Assembly (NCBI GenBank): GCA_963743785.1
Contig: CAVURD010000034.1
Coordinates: forward strand, 62,001-126,000
Source: Bog-473 sp963743785
Lineage (GTDB): Bacteria > Actinomycetota > Acidimicrobiia > Acidimicrobiales > RAAP-2
Length of the DNA stretch: 64,000 bases
Direction of reading: 5' to 3'
Shown one piece after another: positions 25,546 through 33,227 of this stretch. The notes beneath the pieces are model-generated. The model worked only from the letters and a program-made list of their open reading frames with translations. It searched no databases and was not told the origin of the DNA. How positions within the stretch are numbered: the first letter of the stretch is position 1; each line of letters starts with the position of its first letter. A program made the position numbers and the translations under genes.

Positions 25546-25828
25546 CTATCCTCGCACATCATGTGTGGGCTGCTCGGACGCGCCGCCCAGGCGTGCCCGT
25601 AGCTCGGCAACGGCCTCGGCCCCGACCGAACATTTGAAGGCCCGGTCGAACGCGTGCCGCCGGACCGCTGCTTCCAAGCACGACGTCGACCCCCGGCAGA
25701 GCCAGGCCCCTCGGCCCTGGCTTGCCGGTCGCGACCATCAATTCGCCCTCGGTGTGCCGCACTATTCGGAACAACTCGTCGGTCGGCCGGGCTTTGCGGC
25801 AACCGACGCACGTCCGTGTCGGTCCTAT
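25546..25828 (-). pseudogene. ylxR: YlxR (DUF448) RNA-binding protein, frameshifted
   Basis: The nusA-ylxR-infB slot holds a recognisable YlxR split over two frames. The first part reads RTCVGCRKARPTDELFRIVR; the second reads QGRGAWLCRGSTSCLEAAVR and ends DVRG with TAG at 25546-25548. The switch lies between about 25705 and 25735 and corresponds to one extra base in the DNA. In addition, no ATG, GTG or TTG precedes RTCVGC in frame; only an ATA overlaps the nusA stop at 25826-25828. It may be a true pseudogene or an assembly error. YlxR is dispensable in B. subtilis. Confidence 0.75.
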
Positions 25829-27168
25829 GCGTCGGCCTCTTGGGTCGTGTCGGCTTTCACATCGGCGGTCGCATCAGCGGCAGCCTTGGTCACTGCCGGC
25901 TCCGGCTCGGGCTCGGGTGCAGCCGTCTCGGGTGCAGTGGTCCCGGGCTGTGCCGATTCGGGCTCGGCCGGCGCGGCCCCGGAGGATCCGCCCTCGTTCG
26001 GCCCGGCGCCGGCCCCAGCCGCCACCGCGGTGGGCACAGCGCCATCGCTCGGAGCGTCCTCGGCCTGGTGGGCCCAATCCTCGGCCGACATGGCTTCGCC
26101 GCCCTCGGCCGGCTTCCAGACCATCTCACCCTTCTCGTCCTCGACCCATTCGCCCTCGGCCCATTCCTCGTCGGAGTAGCCGGCTTCTTCCTCGGCCAGC
26201 TGCGTCTCGCTCTTGATGTCGATACGCCATCCGGTCAGGCGAGCGGCCAGACGAGCATTCTGCCCTTCCTTGCCGATGGCCAGGGACAGCTGGAAGTCGC
26301 TGACCACCACCGTCGCCGTGCCGGTCTCCTCGTCCAGACGCACCTCACGCACCCGGGCGGGGGCCAGCGCGTTCTGAATCAACTCGATCGGGTCGTCGGA
26401 GAACGGCACCACGTCCACGCGCTCACCACGCAATTCGTTGGTGACCATGCGGACCCGGGACCCCCGGGCACCGACACAGGCTCCCACCGGGTCCACGTTG
26501 GGGTCGTTGGACCAGACGGCGATCTTCGTGCGGTGACCGGGCTCGCGTGCGGCCGCCTTGATCTCCACCACACCCGAGGAGATCTCGGGCACCTCGAGCT
26601 CGAAGAGGCGCTTGATCAGGCCGGGGTGCGTGCGGCTCACGACGATCTGCGGGCCCTTGGTCGTCTTGCGTACCTCGACGATGTACGCCTTGAGCCGGGT
26701 GCCGTGCTCGTAGCGCTCATAGGACACCTGTTCGGCCTGCGGCAGCAGGGCTTCGACCTTGCCCAGGTCCAGCAGGGTGTAGCGGTTGTCGGTCTGCTGC
26801 ACGATGCCGGTGACGATGTCGCCCTCACGTCCGGCGTACTCCTCGTACTTCATGTCCCGCTCGACCTCACGGATCCGCTGGAGAATCACCTGCTTCGCCG
26901 TCTGCGCCGCGATACGACCGAAGTCATCCGGTGTGTCGTCCCACTCGCGGATGACTTCGCCGTCCTCGTCCAGCTCCTGGCCGTAGACGCGGATCTCCCC
27001 AGAGTCGGGGTCGATGGTCACGACCGCTTCCTCTGCGGCGTCGGGCATCCGCTTGTAGGCGGCCACCAGGGCGTTGGCAAGGGCATCGAGCAACGTTTCG
27101 ACAGAAATTCCCTTGTCACGGGCGATCTGTCCCAGCGCGTCCAGGAATTCAAAGTTGGTCTTGCTCAT
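25825..27168 (-). CDS. nusA: Transcription termination/antitermination protein NusA
   Basis: Binds RNA polymerase and nascent RNA, modulating pausing and termination. 447 residues: N-terminal domain (about 1-125), S1 domain around 130-200 (EGDIVTGIVQQTDNRYTLLD) and two KH domains around 225-345 (DPVGACVGARGSRVRMV and LAIGKEGQNARLAARLTGW). The C-terminal hundred residues are acidic then Ala/Pro/Glu-rich, with no E. coli-type AR repeats. ATG 27168 is 7 bp after the rimP stop. The TAG stop overlaps the start region of ylxR. Confidence 0.97.
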   Translation of the reverse strand: MSKTNFEFLDALGQIARDKGISVETLLDALANALVAAYKRMPDAAEEAVVTIDPDSGEIRVYGQELDEDGEVIREWDDTPDDFGRIAAQTAKQVILQRIREVERDMKYEEYAGREGDIVTGIVQQTDNRYTLLDLGKVEALLPQAEQVSYERYEHGTRLKAYIVEVRKTTKGPQIVVSRTHPGLIKRLFELEVPEISSGVVEIKAAAREPGHRTKIAVWSNDPNVDPVGACVGARGSRVRMVTNELRGERVDVVPFSDDPIELIQNALAPARVREVRLDEETGTATVVVSDFQLSLAIGKEGQNARLAARLTGWRIDIKSETQLAEEEAGYSDEEWAEGEWVEDEKGEMVWKPAEGGEAMSAEDWAHQAEDAPSDGAVPTAVAAGAGAGPNEGGSSGAAPAEPESAQPGTTAPETAAPEPEPEPAVTKAAADATADVKADTTQEADA

Positions 27169-27175
27169 GACCTGC

Positions 27176-27655
27176 TCACCCTCTCACTCTCTTCGGCTGC
27201 GGTCCCCAGGCGAAAACGGTGCGGGCCCGCTCGATCTCGTCGTAGGCCACGCGCAGCGATCCGTCCGGCAGATCCGGTCCCACCAGCGTGCATCCGGTCG
27301 CGTCGGCACTTTCCAGCGTGCCGCTGACCCGGCGTACGTCTTCGGTCCCCGCGTGCATGCGCAAGGTCACGGCCTCGCCGATGGCGCGGGTGAAGTGGGC
27401 GGGCGTGCGCAGGCGGCGCTCGAGCCCGGGGCTGGACACGGTCAGGGTGTAGCGCCCCGGAATGGGGTCGATCTCATCGAGGGCCGCCGACACGGCCCGG
27501 GTGGCGTCGCTCAGGGCCTCGAGGTCGACGCCACCTTCACGGTCGACAAAAACCTCCAGCTCGCTGCCCCTGAGCACCACGTCCACCAGGTCCAGGCCAC
27601 GGTCATCGAGCAGGGGTGACAGCGCATCTGCCAGGTCGTTTGTACTCCGTGCCAT
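27176..27655 (-). CDS. rimP: Ribosome maturation factor RimP
   Basis: Needed for 30S subunit assembly. 159 residues, with LGLDLVDVVLRGSELEVFVD in the N-terminal domain and YTLTVSSPGLERRL, the family signature; the C-terminal SH3-like part ends VAYDEIERARTVFAW. ATG 27655 is supported by AGGAGGT seven bases upstream; a longer reading starts inside the leader hairpin. It is the first gene of the rimP-nusA-infB operon, with its own promoter and a structured leader. Confidence 0.95.
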   Translation of the reverse strand: MARSTNDLADALSPLLDDRGLDLVDVVLRGSELEVFVDREGGVDLEALSDATRAVSAALDEIDPIPGRYTLTVSSPGLERRLRTPAHFTRAIGEAVTLRMHAGTEDVRRVSGTLESADATGCTLVGPDLPDGSLRVAYDEIERARTVFAWGPQPKRVRG

Positions 27656-27690
27656 GGCCGTCACCTCCTCTCGATCGTCTTGGGCACCAG

Positions 27691-27722
27691 GAAAGCAAAA
27701 GCGTGGGCCGCAGCCCACGCTT
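27691..27722 (-). terminator. Terminator-like hairpin in the rimP leader (possible attenuator)
   Basis: AAGCGTGGGC (27699-27708) and GCCCACGCTT (27713-27722) form a perfect 10-bp stem with a four-base loop. Read on the minus strand it is followed by TTTTGCTTT. It lies about 30 bases after the predicted transcription start and 36 bases before the rimP ribosome-binding region. As an intrinsic terminator inside a leader it could attenuate the rimP-nusA-infB operon; alternatively it ends read-through from proS. Confidence 0.65.
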
Positions 27723-27759
27723 CAACGAGGTACTGATTTCAAACTGGACAGCGCGAGGG

Positions 27760-27765
27760 ATTATA
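27760..27765 (-). promoter_or_regulatory. -10 box of the rimP-nusA-infB operon
   Basis: TATAAT, a perfect consensus, lies on the minus strand at 27765-27760, about 105 bases before the rimP ATG and just past the proS stop. TTGACC occurs upstream but only 11 bases away, too close for a normal -35. In DNA of this GC content an exact TATAAT is notable. Confidence 0.55.
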
Positions 27766-27778
27766 CCCAAAGCGCAGG

Positions 27779-29191
27779 TCAATAAGATCGCCCCACCACC
27801 GCCATCAGATCAGCCTCGGCGTCCTCGGGTTCGGCCAGCGACCCGTCGGGCCGCTGGAGGCAACGAATCGACAGGGCCTGGGTGGCCAACCGGTCCTCGC
27901 CGTCGGCCCCGAGGGCGCCCATGGGAATGCGGGCGAAGCCGCGGTTGGCCGCCTCGATGGCCTCGTCCAGCGTGCCCACGTCGGCCGTGCGCCCCTCACG
28001 CATGGCCGCTGCCTCGGCGTAGAGCTCGGGACCGACCCGCCCGAGGATGGCGGTGACCTCGTCGGCGACGGCCGAGAGCACCACGTTCTGCTTCTCCCGG
28101 AGGTGCCGGGTGACCACCGTGACGCGACCTTCGGCGAGATCCCGGGGGCCGATCTCGACGCGCACCGGGACGCCCTTCAGCTCCCAGGCCACGCTGCGGC
28201 GCCCGAAGCTGGTCTCGACCCGGTCATCGAGGCGCACCCGGTGGCCCTGCGAGCGCAGGTCGGCCACCAGCGCCTCGGCGGCAGCGCGCACGGCCCGGTC
28301 CTCCTTGATCATGAGCACCACCACCTCGGCCGGCGCCAGCGCCGGCGGCAGGCGCAGGCCGTAATCGTCGCCGTGCCCCATCACGACGGCCCCGATGAGG
28401 CGGGTCGACACCCCCCAAGACGTCTGCCAGACGTGCTCGGCCGTGCCCTCGGCGTTCGAATAGGTGATCCCGAACGCTCTGGCGAAGTTCTGGCCCAGCT
28501 CATGGCTGGTCCCCATCTGCAACGCCTTCCCGTCGCCCATCATCCCCTCGCAGGTCCAGGTGCGCGTGGCTCCGGCGAAGCGCTCACGAGCCGTCTTGTG
28601 CCCGGTCAGCACGGGCAGCGACGCCGCCTCGACCATGGTTGAGTGATAGACGTCGCGCAGGATCTGCAGGGCGTAGGCCCGGGCTTCGGCTTCGCTGGCG
28701 TGGGCGGTGTGGCCCTCTTGCCAGAGGAACTCGCGTGAGCGGAGCAGCAGCCGTGGGCGAAGTTCCCACCGCACCACGTTGGCCCACTGGTTGATGAGGA
28801 GAGGCAGGTCCCGGTAGCTCTGGATCCACTTGGCGAAGAGGCTGTTGATCACCGTCTCGCTGGTCGGCCGCACGACCAGCGGCTCTTCCAGCTTCTTCCC
28901 ACCCCCGTGCGTGACCACGGCCAGTTCGGGGCTGAAGCCTTCGACGTGTTCGGCTTCGAGGCTCAGGAACGACTCTGGGATCAGGAGTGGGAAGTACGCG
29001 TTCTCGGCCCCGGCCTCCTTGATGCGCCGATCGATCTCGCTCTGGAACAACTCCCAGATCCCGTAGCCCCACGGACGGATGACCATGGTGCCGGCGGCGG
29101 GCCCGTTCTCGGCCAGTTCGGCCCCGGCCACCACCTCTTGGTACCAACGCGGAAAATCCTCGGCCCGGGTGACGATGGCGCCCTTGCTCAT
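27779..29191 (-). CDS. proS: Prolyl-tRNA synthetase, archaeal/eukaryotic-type
   Basis: Charges tRNA-Pro. 470 residues, a class II synthetase: motif 1 around IRPWGYGIWELFQ, motif 2 with RWELRPRLLLRSREFLWQEGHTAH and motif 3 near GVSTRLIGAVVMGHGDDYGLRLPP. There is no bacterial editing insertion between motifs 2 and 3, and the chain ends in an aromatic residue (GRSY); both are traits of the archaeal/eukaryal-like ProRS, which is found in a minority of bacteria. ATG 29191 follows a TAGCCT box by eight bases with no ribosome site. The rimP promoter lies immediately downstream. Confidence 0.95.
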   Translation of the reverse strand: MSKGAIVTRAEDFPRWYQEVVAGAELAENGPAAGTMVIRPWGYGIWELFQSEIDRRIKEAGAENAYFPLLIPESFLSLEAEHVEGFSPELAVVTHGGGKKLEEPLVVRPTSETVINSLFAKWIQSYRDLPLLINQWANVVRWELRPRLLLRSREFLWQEGHTAHASEAEARAYALQILRDVYHSTMVEAASLPVLTGHKTARERFAGATRTWTCEGMMGDGKALQMGTSHELGQNFARAFGITYSNAEGTAEHVWQTSWGVSTRLIGAVVMGHGDDYGLRLPPALAPAEVVVLMIKEDRAVRAAAEALVADLRSQGHRVRLDDRVETSFGRRSVAWELKGVPVRVEIGPRDLAEGRVTVVTRHLREKQNVVLSAVADEVTAILGRVGPELYAEAAAMREGRTADVGTLDEAIEAANRGFARIPMGALGADGEDRLATQALSIRCLQRPDGSLAEPEDAEADLMAVVGRSY

Positions 29192-29204
29192 GGGTGCGCA
29201 GGCT

Positions 29205-29296
29205 AGTGGTGGCGCCGACGGCTACGCGACCGGTGCAAGTCCGGCGCGACCGGCCGCCTCGCGTACGGCCCGTCCAATTACTGTGCGGGAGGAACC
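29205..29296 (+). promoter_or_regulatory. Cobalamin-riboswitch-like element (degenerate, orphan)
   Basis: CCGGTGCAAGTCCGGCGCG at about 29230-29248 matches the most conserved internal stem-loop of cobalamin riboswitches (CCGGTGNNAATCCGGCGC). Thirty bases later ATTACTGTGCGGG resembles the B12 box (GCCACTGT) with two or three mismatches. A good GGGAGGA site and ATG 29297 follow, as expected for a regulated gene, but no recognisable gene lies downstream on this strand. Likely a decayed riboswitch or a chance resemblance. Confidence 0.3.
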
Positions 29297-29461
29297 ATGG
29301 ATCGCACCATCTCCGACGCGCCCGACGCCGTGCGGTTCTTCCAATCAGGCCATCGGCACCTCAAGGAGGAGCGCCCGAACGCCGACTACGTCCCGAGAAC
29401 CATCGAAGCTCGCGCGCTCAGCGCTCGGCGCTCAGCGCTCGGCCGTCGACCCTCGGGCCAC
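29297..29461 (+). pseudogene. Unrecognised gene start, possibly a remnant
   Basis: ATG 29297 has GGGAGGA seven bases upstream and opens MDRTISDAPDAVRFFQSGHR. After about 40 codons the sequence becomes a 14-bp repeat and then runs antisense through ispG, where the open frame to 30139 is simply the shadow of that gene. The first part may be the stub of a lost gene. No family recognised. This and the element before it are all I see in the 270-bp gap between proS and ispG. Confidence 0.2.
29412..29442. repeat. Double 14-bp repeat between proS and ispG
   Basis: Two direct copies of GCGCTCAGCGCTCG at about 29414-29441. Each copy contains AGCGCT, itself palindromic, so RNA from either strand could form short hairpins. 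It lies 20 bases after the ispG stop on the minus strand and may help end ispG transcription; there is no T tract. Confidence 0.6.
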
Positions 29462-30691
29462 TCAGTCGTCGCGGTGGCTACGGATGATCTCGATCTTTTC
29501 CGAGGTGTGGTTGGGGTCGGCGCCGGTCGACTCCAACAGGGCTTGGCGGTCGGCCTCGGCCTCGGCCTCGGCACTCGAGTCGGCGGCGGCCAGGCGCGCC
29601 TCGACCCCCTCGGAGACCAGGCGCTCGGCCTCCTCGACCAGGGCCTGCACCATGCCGTCCTCGGGGACGACGCGCACGATCTTGCCCTTGATGAAGAGAT
29701 GGCCCTTCGCCTTGCCGGCGGCGATCCCGATGTCGGCCTCGCGCGCTTCGCCGGGGCCGTTGACCACACAGCCCATCACGGCCACCTGGATGGGGAGGTG
29801 CAGTGCTTCCAACGCCTCTTGGGCTTCCTTGGCCACGGCGATGACGTCCACCTGGGCCCGGCCACACGAGGGACAGGCGATGAGATCGAGACCCTTGCGC
29901 TCGCGCAGGCCGAGCGACTCGAGCAGTTGACGACCGGCCCGGGCCTCTTCGACCGGGTCGGCGGTCAGCGAGAAGCGAATGGTGTCCCCGATGCCCTCGG
30001 CCAGCAGGGTGGCGATGCCGGCGGTGCCCTTGAGCAGTCCGGCCGGCGGCGGCCCGGCCTCGGTGACCCCGAGGTGGAGAGGGTGGTCGAAGGTGTCGGA
30101 GGCCAAGCGGTAGGCGGCGATCATCAGGGCGACCGATGAGGCCTTGACCGAGATCTTGACGTCGGTGAAGTCCACCTGCTCGAAGTAGGCCAGCTCGTTG
30201 CGGGCCGACTCGACCAACGCCTCGGGCGTGGCGCCGCCGTACTTCTTGTAGAGGTCGGGGTGCAGCGATCCGGCATTGACCCCGATGCGGATGGGGACGC
30301 CGCGGTCGCGGGCCTCGGCCGCCACCTGCTTGATCTCCGCCTCCTTGCGCAAATTGCCCGGGTTGAGCCGCAGCCCCTGCACGCCGGCCTCCAAGGCGGC
30401 CAGCGCCATCTCGTGGTGGAAGTGGATGTCGGCCACGATCGGGACGGGCGAGCGCGGGACGATCTGGGCCAGGCCGACCGCCGCGGCCTCCTCGTTGCAG
30501 GTGCACCGCACGATGTCCGCCCCGGCGGCGGCGAGCGCGTAGATCTGGGCCAGCGTGCCGTCGACATCGGCCGTCTTGGTGGTGGTCATCGACTGCACCG
30601 TGACCGGGGCGCCGTCCCCGATGGGCACGCCGCCCAAGGTGATGCGCCGTGTCGACCGTCGGGGCGTGAGGAGGGACGAGGTGAGTTCCAT
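29462..30691 (-). CDS. ispG: 4-hydroxy-3-methylbut-2-en-1-yl diphosphate synthase (flavodoxin)
   Basis: Penultimate step of the MEP isoprenoid pathway; a [4Fe-4S] reductive dehydroxylase. 409 residues. VTVQSMTTTKTADVDGTLAQ and NAGSLHPD lie in the TIM barrel, and the cluster ligands are in LIACPSCGRAQVDV and MGCVVNGPGEA. The C-terminal 40 residues are a Glu/Ala-rich extension. ATG 30691 lies 8 bp after the M50 protease stop; the open frame continues upstream only through that gene. dxr, two genes upstream, belongs to the same pathway. Confidence 0.97.
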   Translation of the reverse strand: MELTSSLLTPRRSTRRITLGGVPIGDGAPVTVQSMTTTKTADVDGTLAQIYALAAAGADIVRCTCNEEAAAVGLAQIVPRSPVPIVADIHFHHEMALAALEAGVQGLRLNPGNLRKEAEIKQVAAEARDRGVPIRIGVNAGSLHPDLYKKYGGATPEALVESARNELAYFEQVDFTDVKISVKASSVALMIAAYRLASDTFDHPLHLGVTEAGPPPAGLLKGTAGIATLLAEGIGDTIRFSLTADPVEEARAGRQLLESLGLRERKGLDLIACPSCGRAQVDVIAVAKEAQEALEALHLPIQVAVMGCVVNGPGEAREADIGIAAGKAKGHLFIKGKIVRVVPEDGMVQALVEEAERLVSEGVEARLAAADSSAEAEAEADRQALLESTGADPNHTSEKIEIIRSHRDD

Positions 30692-30699
30692 GCGTCCGG

Positions 30700-32040
30700 T
30701 CAGGGGAAGAGGTTCTTGATGGGGTGGGTGAGGTCGAGGTACACGCTGGAGACGACGAAGATGGCCAGGAAGGCCATGACCGCGAACACCACGGGGAAGA
30801 GCTTGGTGATGTCCGCCTTGTAGTAGGGCTGCCCCTTCTTGGTCCGGATCCACTCGTAGCCGGCCACGGCGACATGCCCGCCGTCGAAGGGAATCATCGG
30901 CAGCATGTTGATCAGCCCGAAGACGATGTTGATGACGATGAGGAATTCCAGCAGGAAGTAGATACCGTCCTGCTGCGCCTGCGGTCCCAATCTGGCGATG
31001 CCGATGATCGAGATCGGGCGGGCCGCGCCGGCGGGGTTGTTGGCGACCTGGGCGGCGTCCTTGGAGTTGGACACCTGGTGGAACACCGAGCTCAGACCGC
31101 TGGTGGAGAACAGGTGGCCGATGCCGGCGACTTCCGCGGTGGTCAGCTGCCACAGGTTCGTGGCCCCCATGCCGACGGCCCGGATCGGGTTGACCGACTG
31201 GGTGGCCTGGGCGAGCTCCACGCCGATGTAGCCGTGCGGCGAGGACGCGCCAGTCGGGGCCAGGGTCGTCCCGCCGACCTTCACCCCGCGGGCATCGGCC
31301 GGCGTGACCGTCACCTCACGGGTCTGGCCGTCATGTCGCACCCCCAAGGTGACGGGGACGCCGGCCGAACGGGCGACGGTCTGCGACAGGGTGTTGGGGT
31401 TCTTGAGGGCCTTGCCGTTCACCGAGACGATGACGTCACCCGCGGCCAACCCGGCATGCTGGGCCGGCGTCTGGGCCACGCCCTGCGGATGTTCGAGCCC
31501 GGCCACCTGCAGGTTGTCCGTGGGTGCCCCGAAGGCGAAGACGGCGATCACGGCCAGGACGAAGGCGATGAGGAAGTGCATGGCCGACCCGGCGGAGCCG
31601 ACGATCATCCGCTTGCCGAAGGACTGCTGGCGGTAGGCCCGGGGCTCGTCCTCGTCGGACACCTCCTCGAGCACGGTGAACCCGGTGATGCGGACGTAGC
31701 CGCCGGCCGGGATGGCCTTGACGCCGTACTCGGTCTCGCCCCGTCGGACCGACCACAGCCGGGGGCCGAAGCCGACGAAGTACTCGGTGACCTTCATGCC
31801 GGCCCACTTGGCGGTGGCGAAGTGGCCCAGCTCGTGCAGCATGACCACCGCCACCAAGATGGCGATGAACAGCAGCAGATCGCCCAGCCCGGCCAGCAGG
31901 AAGAGGGCGGTGACCAGAGCCAGCACCACCAGGAGCCGGATCACCTGGTTGAAGTTGCCGGACTCGGGTGTGAACTCTTCTGGCGGTGCGTCTGCCGCGG
32001 GCGGATTCCCGGCCCGTGGCTCCTTCGCGATGACGGTCAT
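30700..32040 (-). CDS. RseP/Rip1-like site-2 zinc metalloprotease (M50)
   Basis: Intramembrane protease that releases membrane-tethered regulators after a first cut. 446 residues from ATG 32040. Helix 1 carries HELGH (His69, Glu70, His73), a PDZ domain lies around 190-285 (VAQTPAQHAGLAAGDVIVSV) and the third zinc ligand is in NMLPMIPFDGGHV near 390, where the family usually has LDGG. Further transmembrane helices are at the C terminus. The first 30 residues are Pro/Glu-rich. It sits between dxr and ispG, the conserved order in actinobacteria. Confidence 0.95.
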   Translation of the reverse strand: MTVIAKEPRAGNPPAADAPPEEFTPESGNFNQVIRLLVVLALVTALFLLAGLGDLLLFIAILVAVVMLHELGHFATAKWAGMKVTEYFVGFGPRLWSVRRGETEYGVKAIPAGGYVRITGFTVLEEVSDEDEPRAYRQQSFGKRMIVGSAGSAMHFLIAFVLAVIAVFAFGAPTDNLQVAGLEHPQGVAQTPAQHAGLAAGDVIVSVNGKALKNPNTLSQTVARSAGVPVTLGVRHDGQTREVTVTPADARGVKVGGTTLAPTGASSPHGYIGVELAQATQSVNPIRAVGMGATNLWQLTTAEVAGIGHLFSTSGLSSVFHQVSNSKDAAQVANNPAGAARPISIIGIARLGPQAQQDGIYFLLEFLIVINIVFGLINMLPMIPFDGGHVAVAGYEWIRTKKGQPYYKADITKLFPVVFAVMAFLAIFVVSSVYLDLTHPIKNLFP

Positions 32041-32068
32041 ACCACCGTCAACGCTATCGGTCCGGCGT

Positions 32069-33223
32069 TCATCCGGTGCGTCGGGCCGCCACGCCCCGGG
32101 CGATCGCCCGGGCTTCTTCGTCGGCGGCCAGGACGCTCTCGACCTGGTCCATCGGCTCGTCGCGCCACCCGTCGAGGGTCTCGGCCACCACGTCGGCGAT
32201 GCCGTGCCAGGAGAGCCGGCCGGCCAGGAACGCGTCGACGGCAACCTCGTTGGCCGCGCTCAGCCACGCCGGTGCCGATCCGGCGCTGATCCCGGCCTGG
32301 TAGGCCAGGTCGATGCAGCGGAACACCGTGCGGTCGGGCGGCTCGAAGGTCAGGGTCGACGGCCGCGACCAGTCCAGGGAGCCGAAGGGAGCGGCGAAGC
32401 GGTCCGGCCATCCGAGGGCGTAGCCGATGGGGAGGCGCATGTCGGGCTGGGAGAGCTGGGCCAGGGTGGACCCGTCCCGCCACTCCACCATGGAGTGCAC
32501 GATGGACTGGGGGTGCACCACGATGTCGATGCGGTCGTAGGAGATCCCGAAGAGCTCATGCGCCTCGATCACCTCGAGGCCCTTGTTCATGAGGGTCGAG
32601 GAATCGATGGTGATCTTCGGGCCCATGGACCAGGTGGGGTGGGCCAGGGCGTCGGCAATGGTTGCCTTGTCGAGTTGGTCCGTGCTCCACCCTCGGAACG
32701 GCCCGCCCGACGCGGTCAGGAGCAGCCGGGCCACCGTGGTCGGGTCGGACGTGGCCGCCAGGCACTGATGCACGGCGCAGTGCTCGGAGTCGACCGGGAC
32801 GATCTCGGCCCCGGGCGTGCGGCGTGCCTTTTGCACGATGGGCGCACCGGCGATGAGCGATTCCTTGTTGGCCAGCGCCAATCGCCTCCCGGCCTCCAAG
32901 GTGGCCATGGTCACCGGAAGCCCGGCGAAGCCGACCACGGCATTGAGCACCACGTCGGCACAGGTGGCCGCGGCCACCAGGCCCTCGTTCCCGACCATGA
33001 CCTCGGTCCCGGCCGGGACGCCGTCACGGACCACCCCATAGAGAGACGGATCCCCGATGACCACCAGCGCCGGATGCAGGAGCGCGGCCTGGGTCAGGAG
33101 CAACTCGACGGAGCTCTGGGCGGCCAGGGCGGTGACGCGGAATCGCTCCGGGGCGCCCTGCAGGACGTCGACGGCCTGGGTGCCGATCGAGCCGGTCGAC
33201 CCCAGCAGGCTCACGGAGCGCAT
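32069..33223 (-). CDS. dxr: 1-deoxy-D-xylulose 5-phosphate reductoisomerase
   Basis: First committed step of the MEP pathway, NADPH- and metal-dependent. 384 residues. MRSVSLLGSTGSIGTQAVDV is the NADPH loop; NKESLIAGAPIV, PVDSEHCAVHQCL and SMGPKITIDSSTLMNKGLEVIEA carry the metal and substrate ligands. ATG 33223 lies 4 bp after the cdsA stop; the longer reading adds 30 unrelated residues. It is followed by the M50 protease gene after 28 bp. Confidence 0.97.
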   Translation of the reverse strand: MRSVSLLGSTGSIGTQAVDVLQGAPERFRVTALAAQSSVELLLTQAALLHPALVVIGDPSLYGVVRDGVPAGTEVMVGNEGLVAAATCADVVLNAVVGFAGLPVTMATLEAGRRLALANKESLIAGAPIVQKARRTPGAEIVPVDSEHCAVHQCLAATSDPTTVARLLLTASGGPFRGWSTDQLDKATIADALAHPTWSMGPKITIDSSTLMNKGLEVIEAHELFGISYDRIDIVVHPQSIVHSMVEWRDGSTLAQLSQPDMRLPIGYALGWPDRFAAPFGSLDWSRPSTLTFEPPDRTVFRCIDLAYQAGISAGSAPAWLSAANEVAVDAFLAGRLSWHGIADVVAETLDGWRDEPMDQVESVLAADEEARAIARGVAARRTG

Positions 33224-33227
33224 CACG

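Noticed and set aside
29225..29250. tRNA T-arm
   Set aside because: GGTGCAAGTCC looks slightly like a T-loop but there is no GTTCRANTC consensus or acceptor stem; no tRNA was found in the window.
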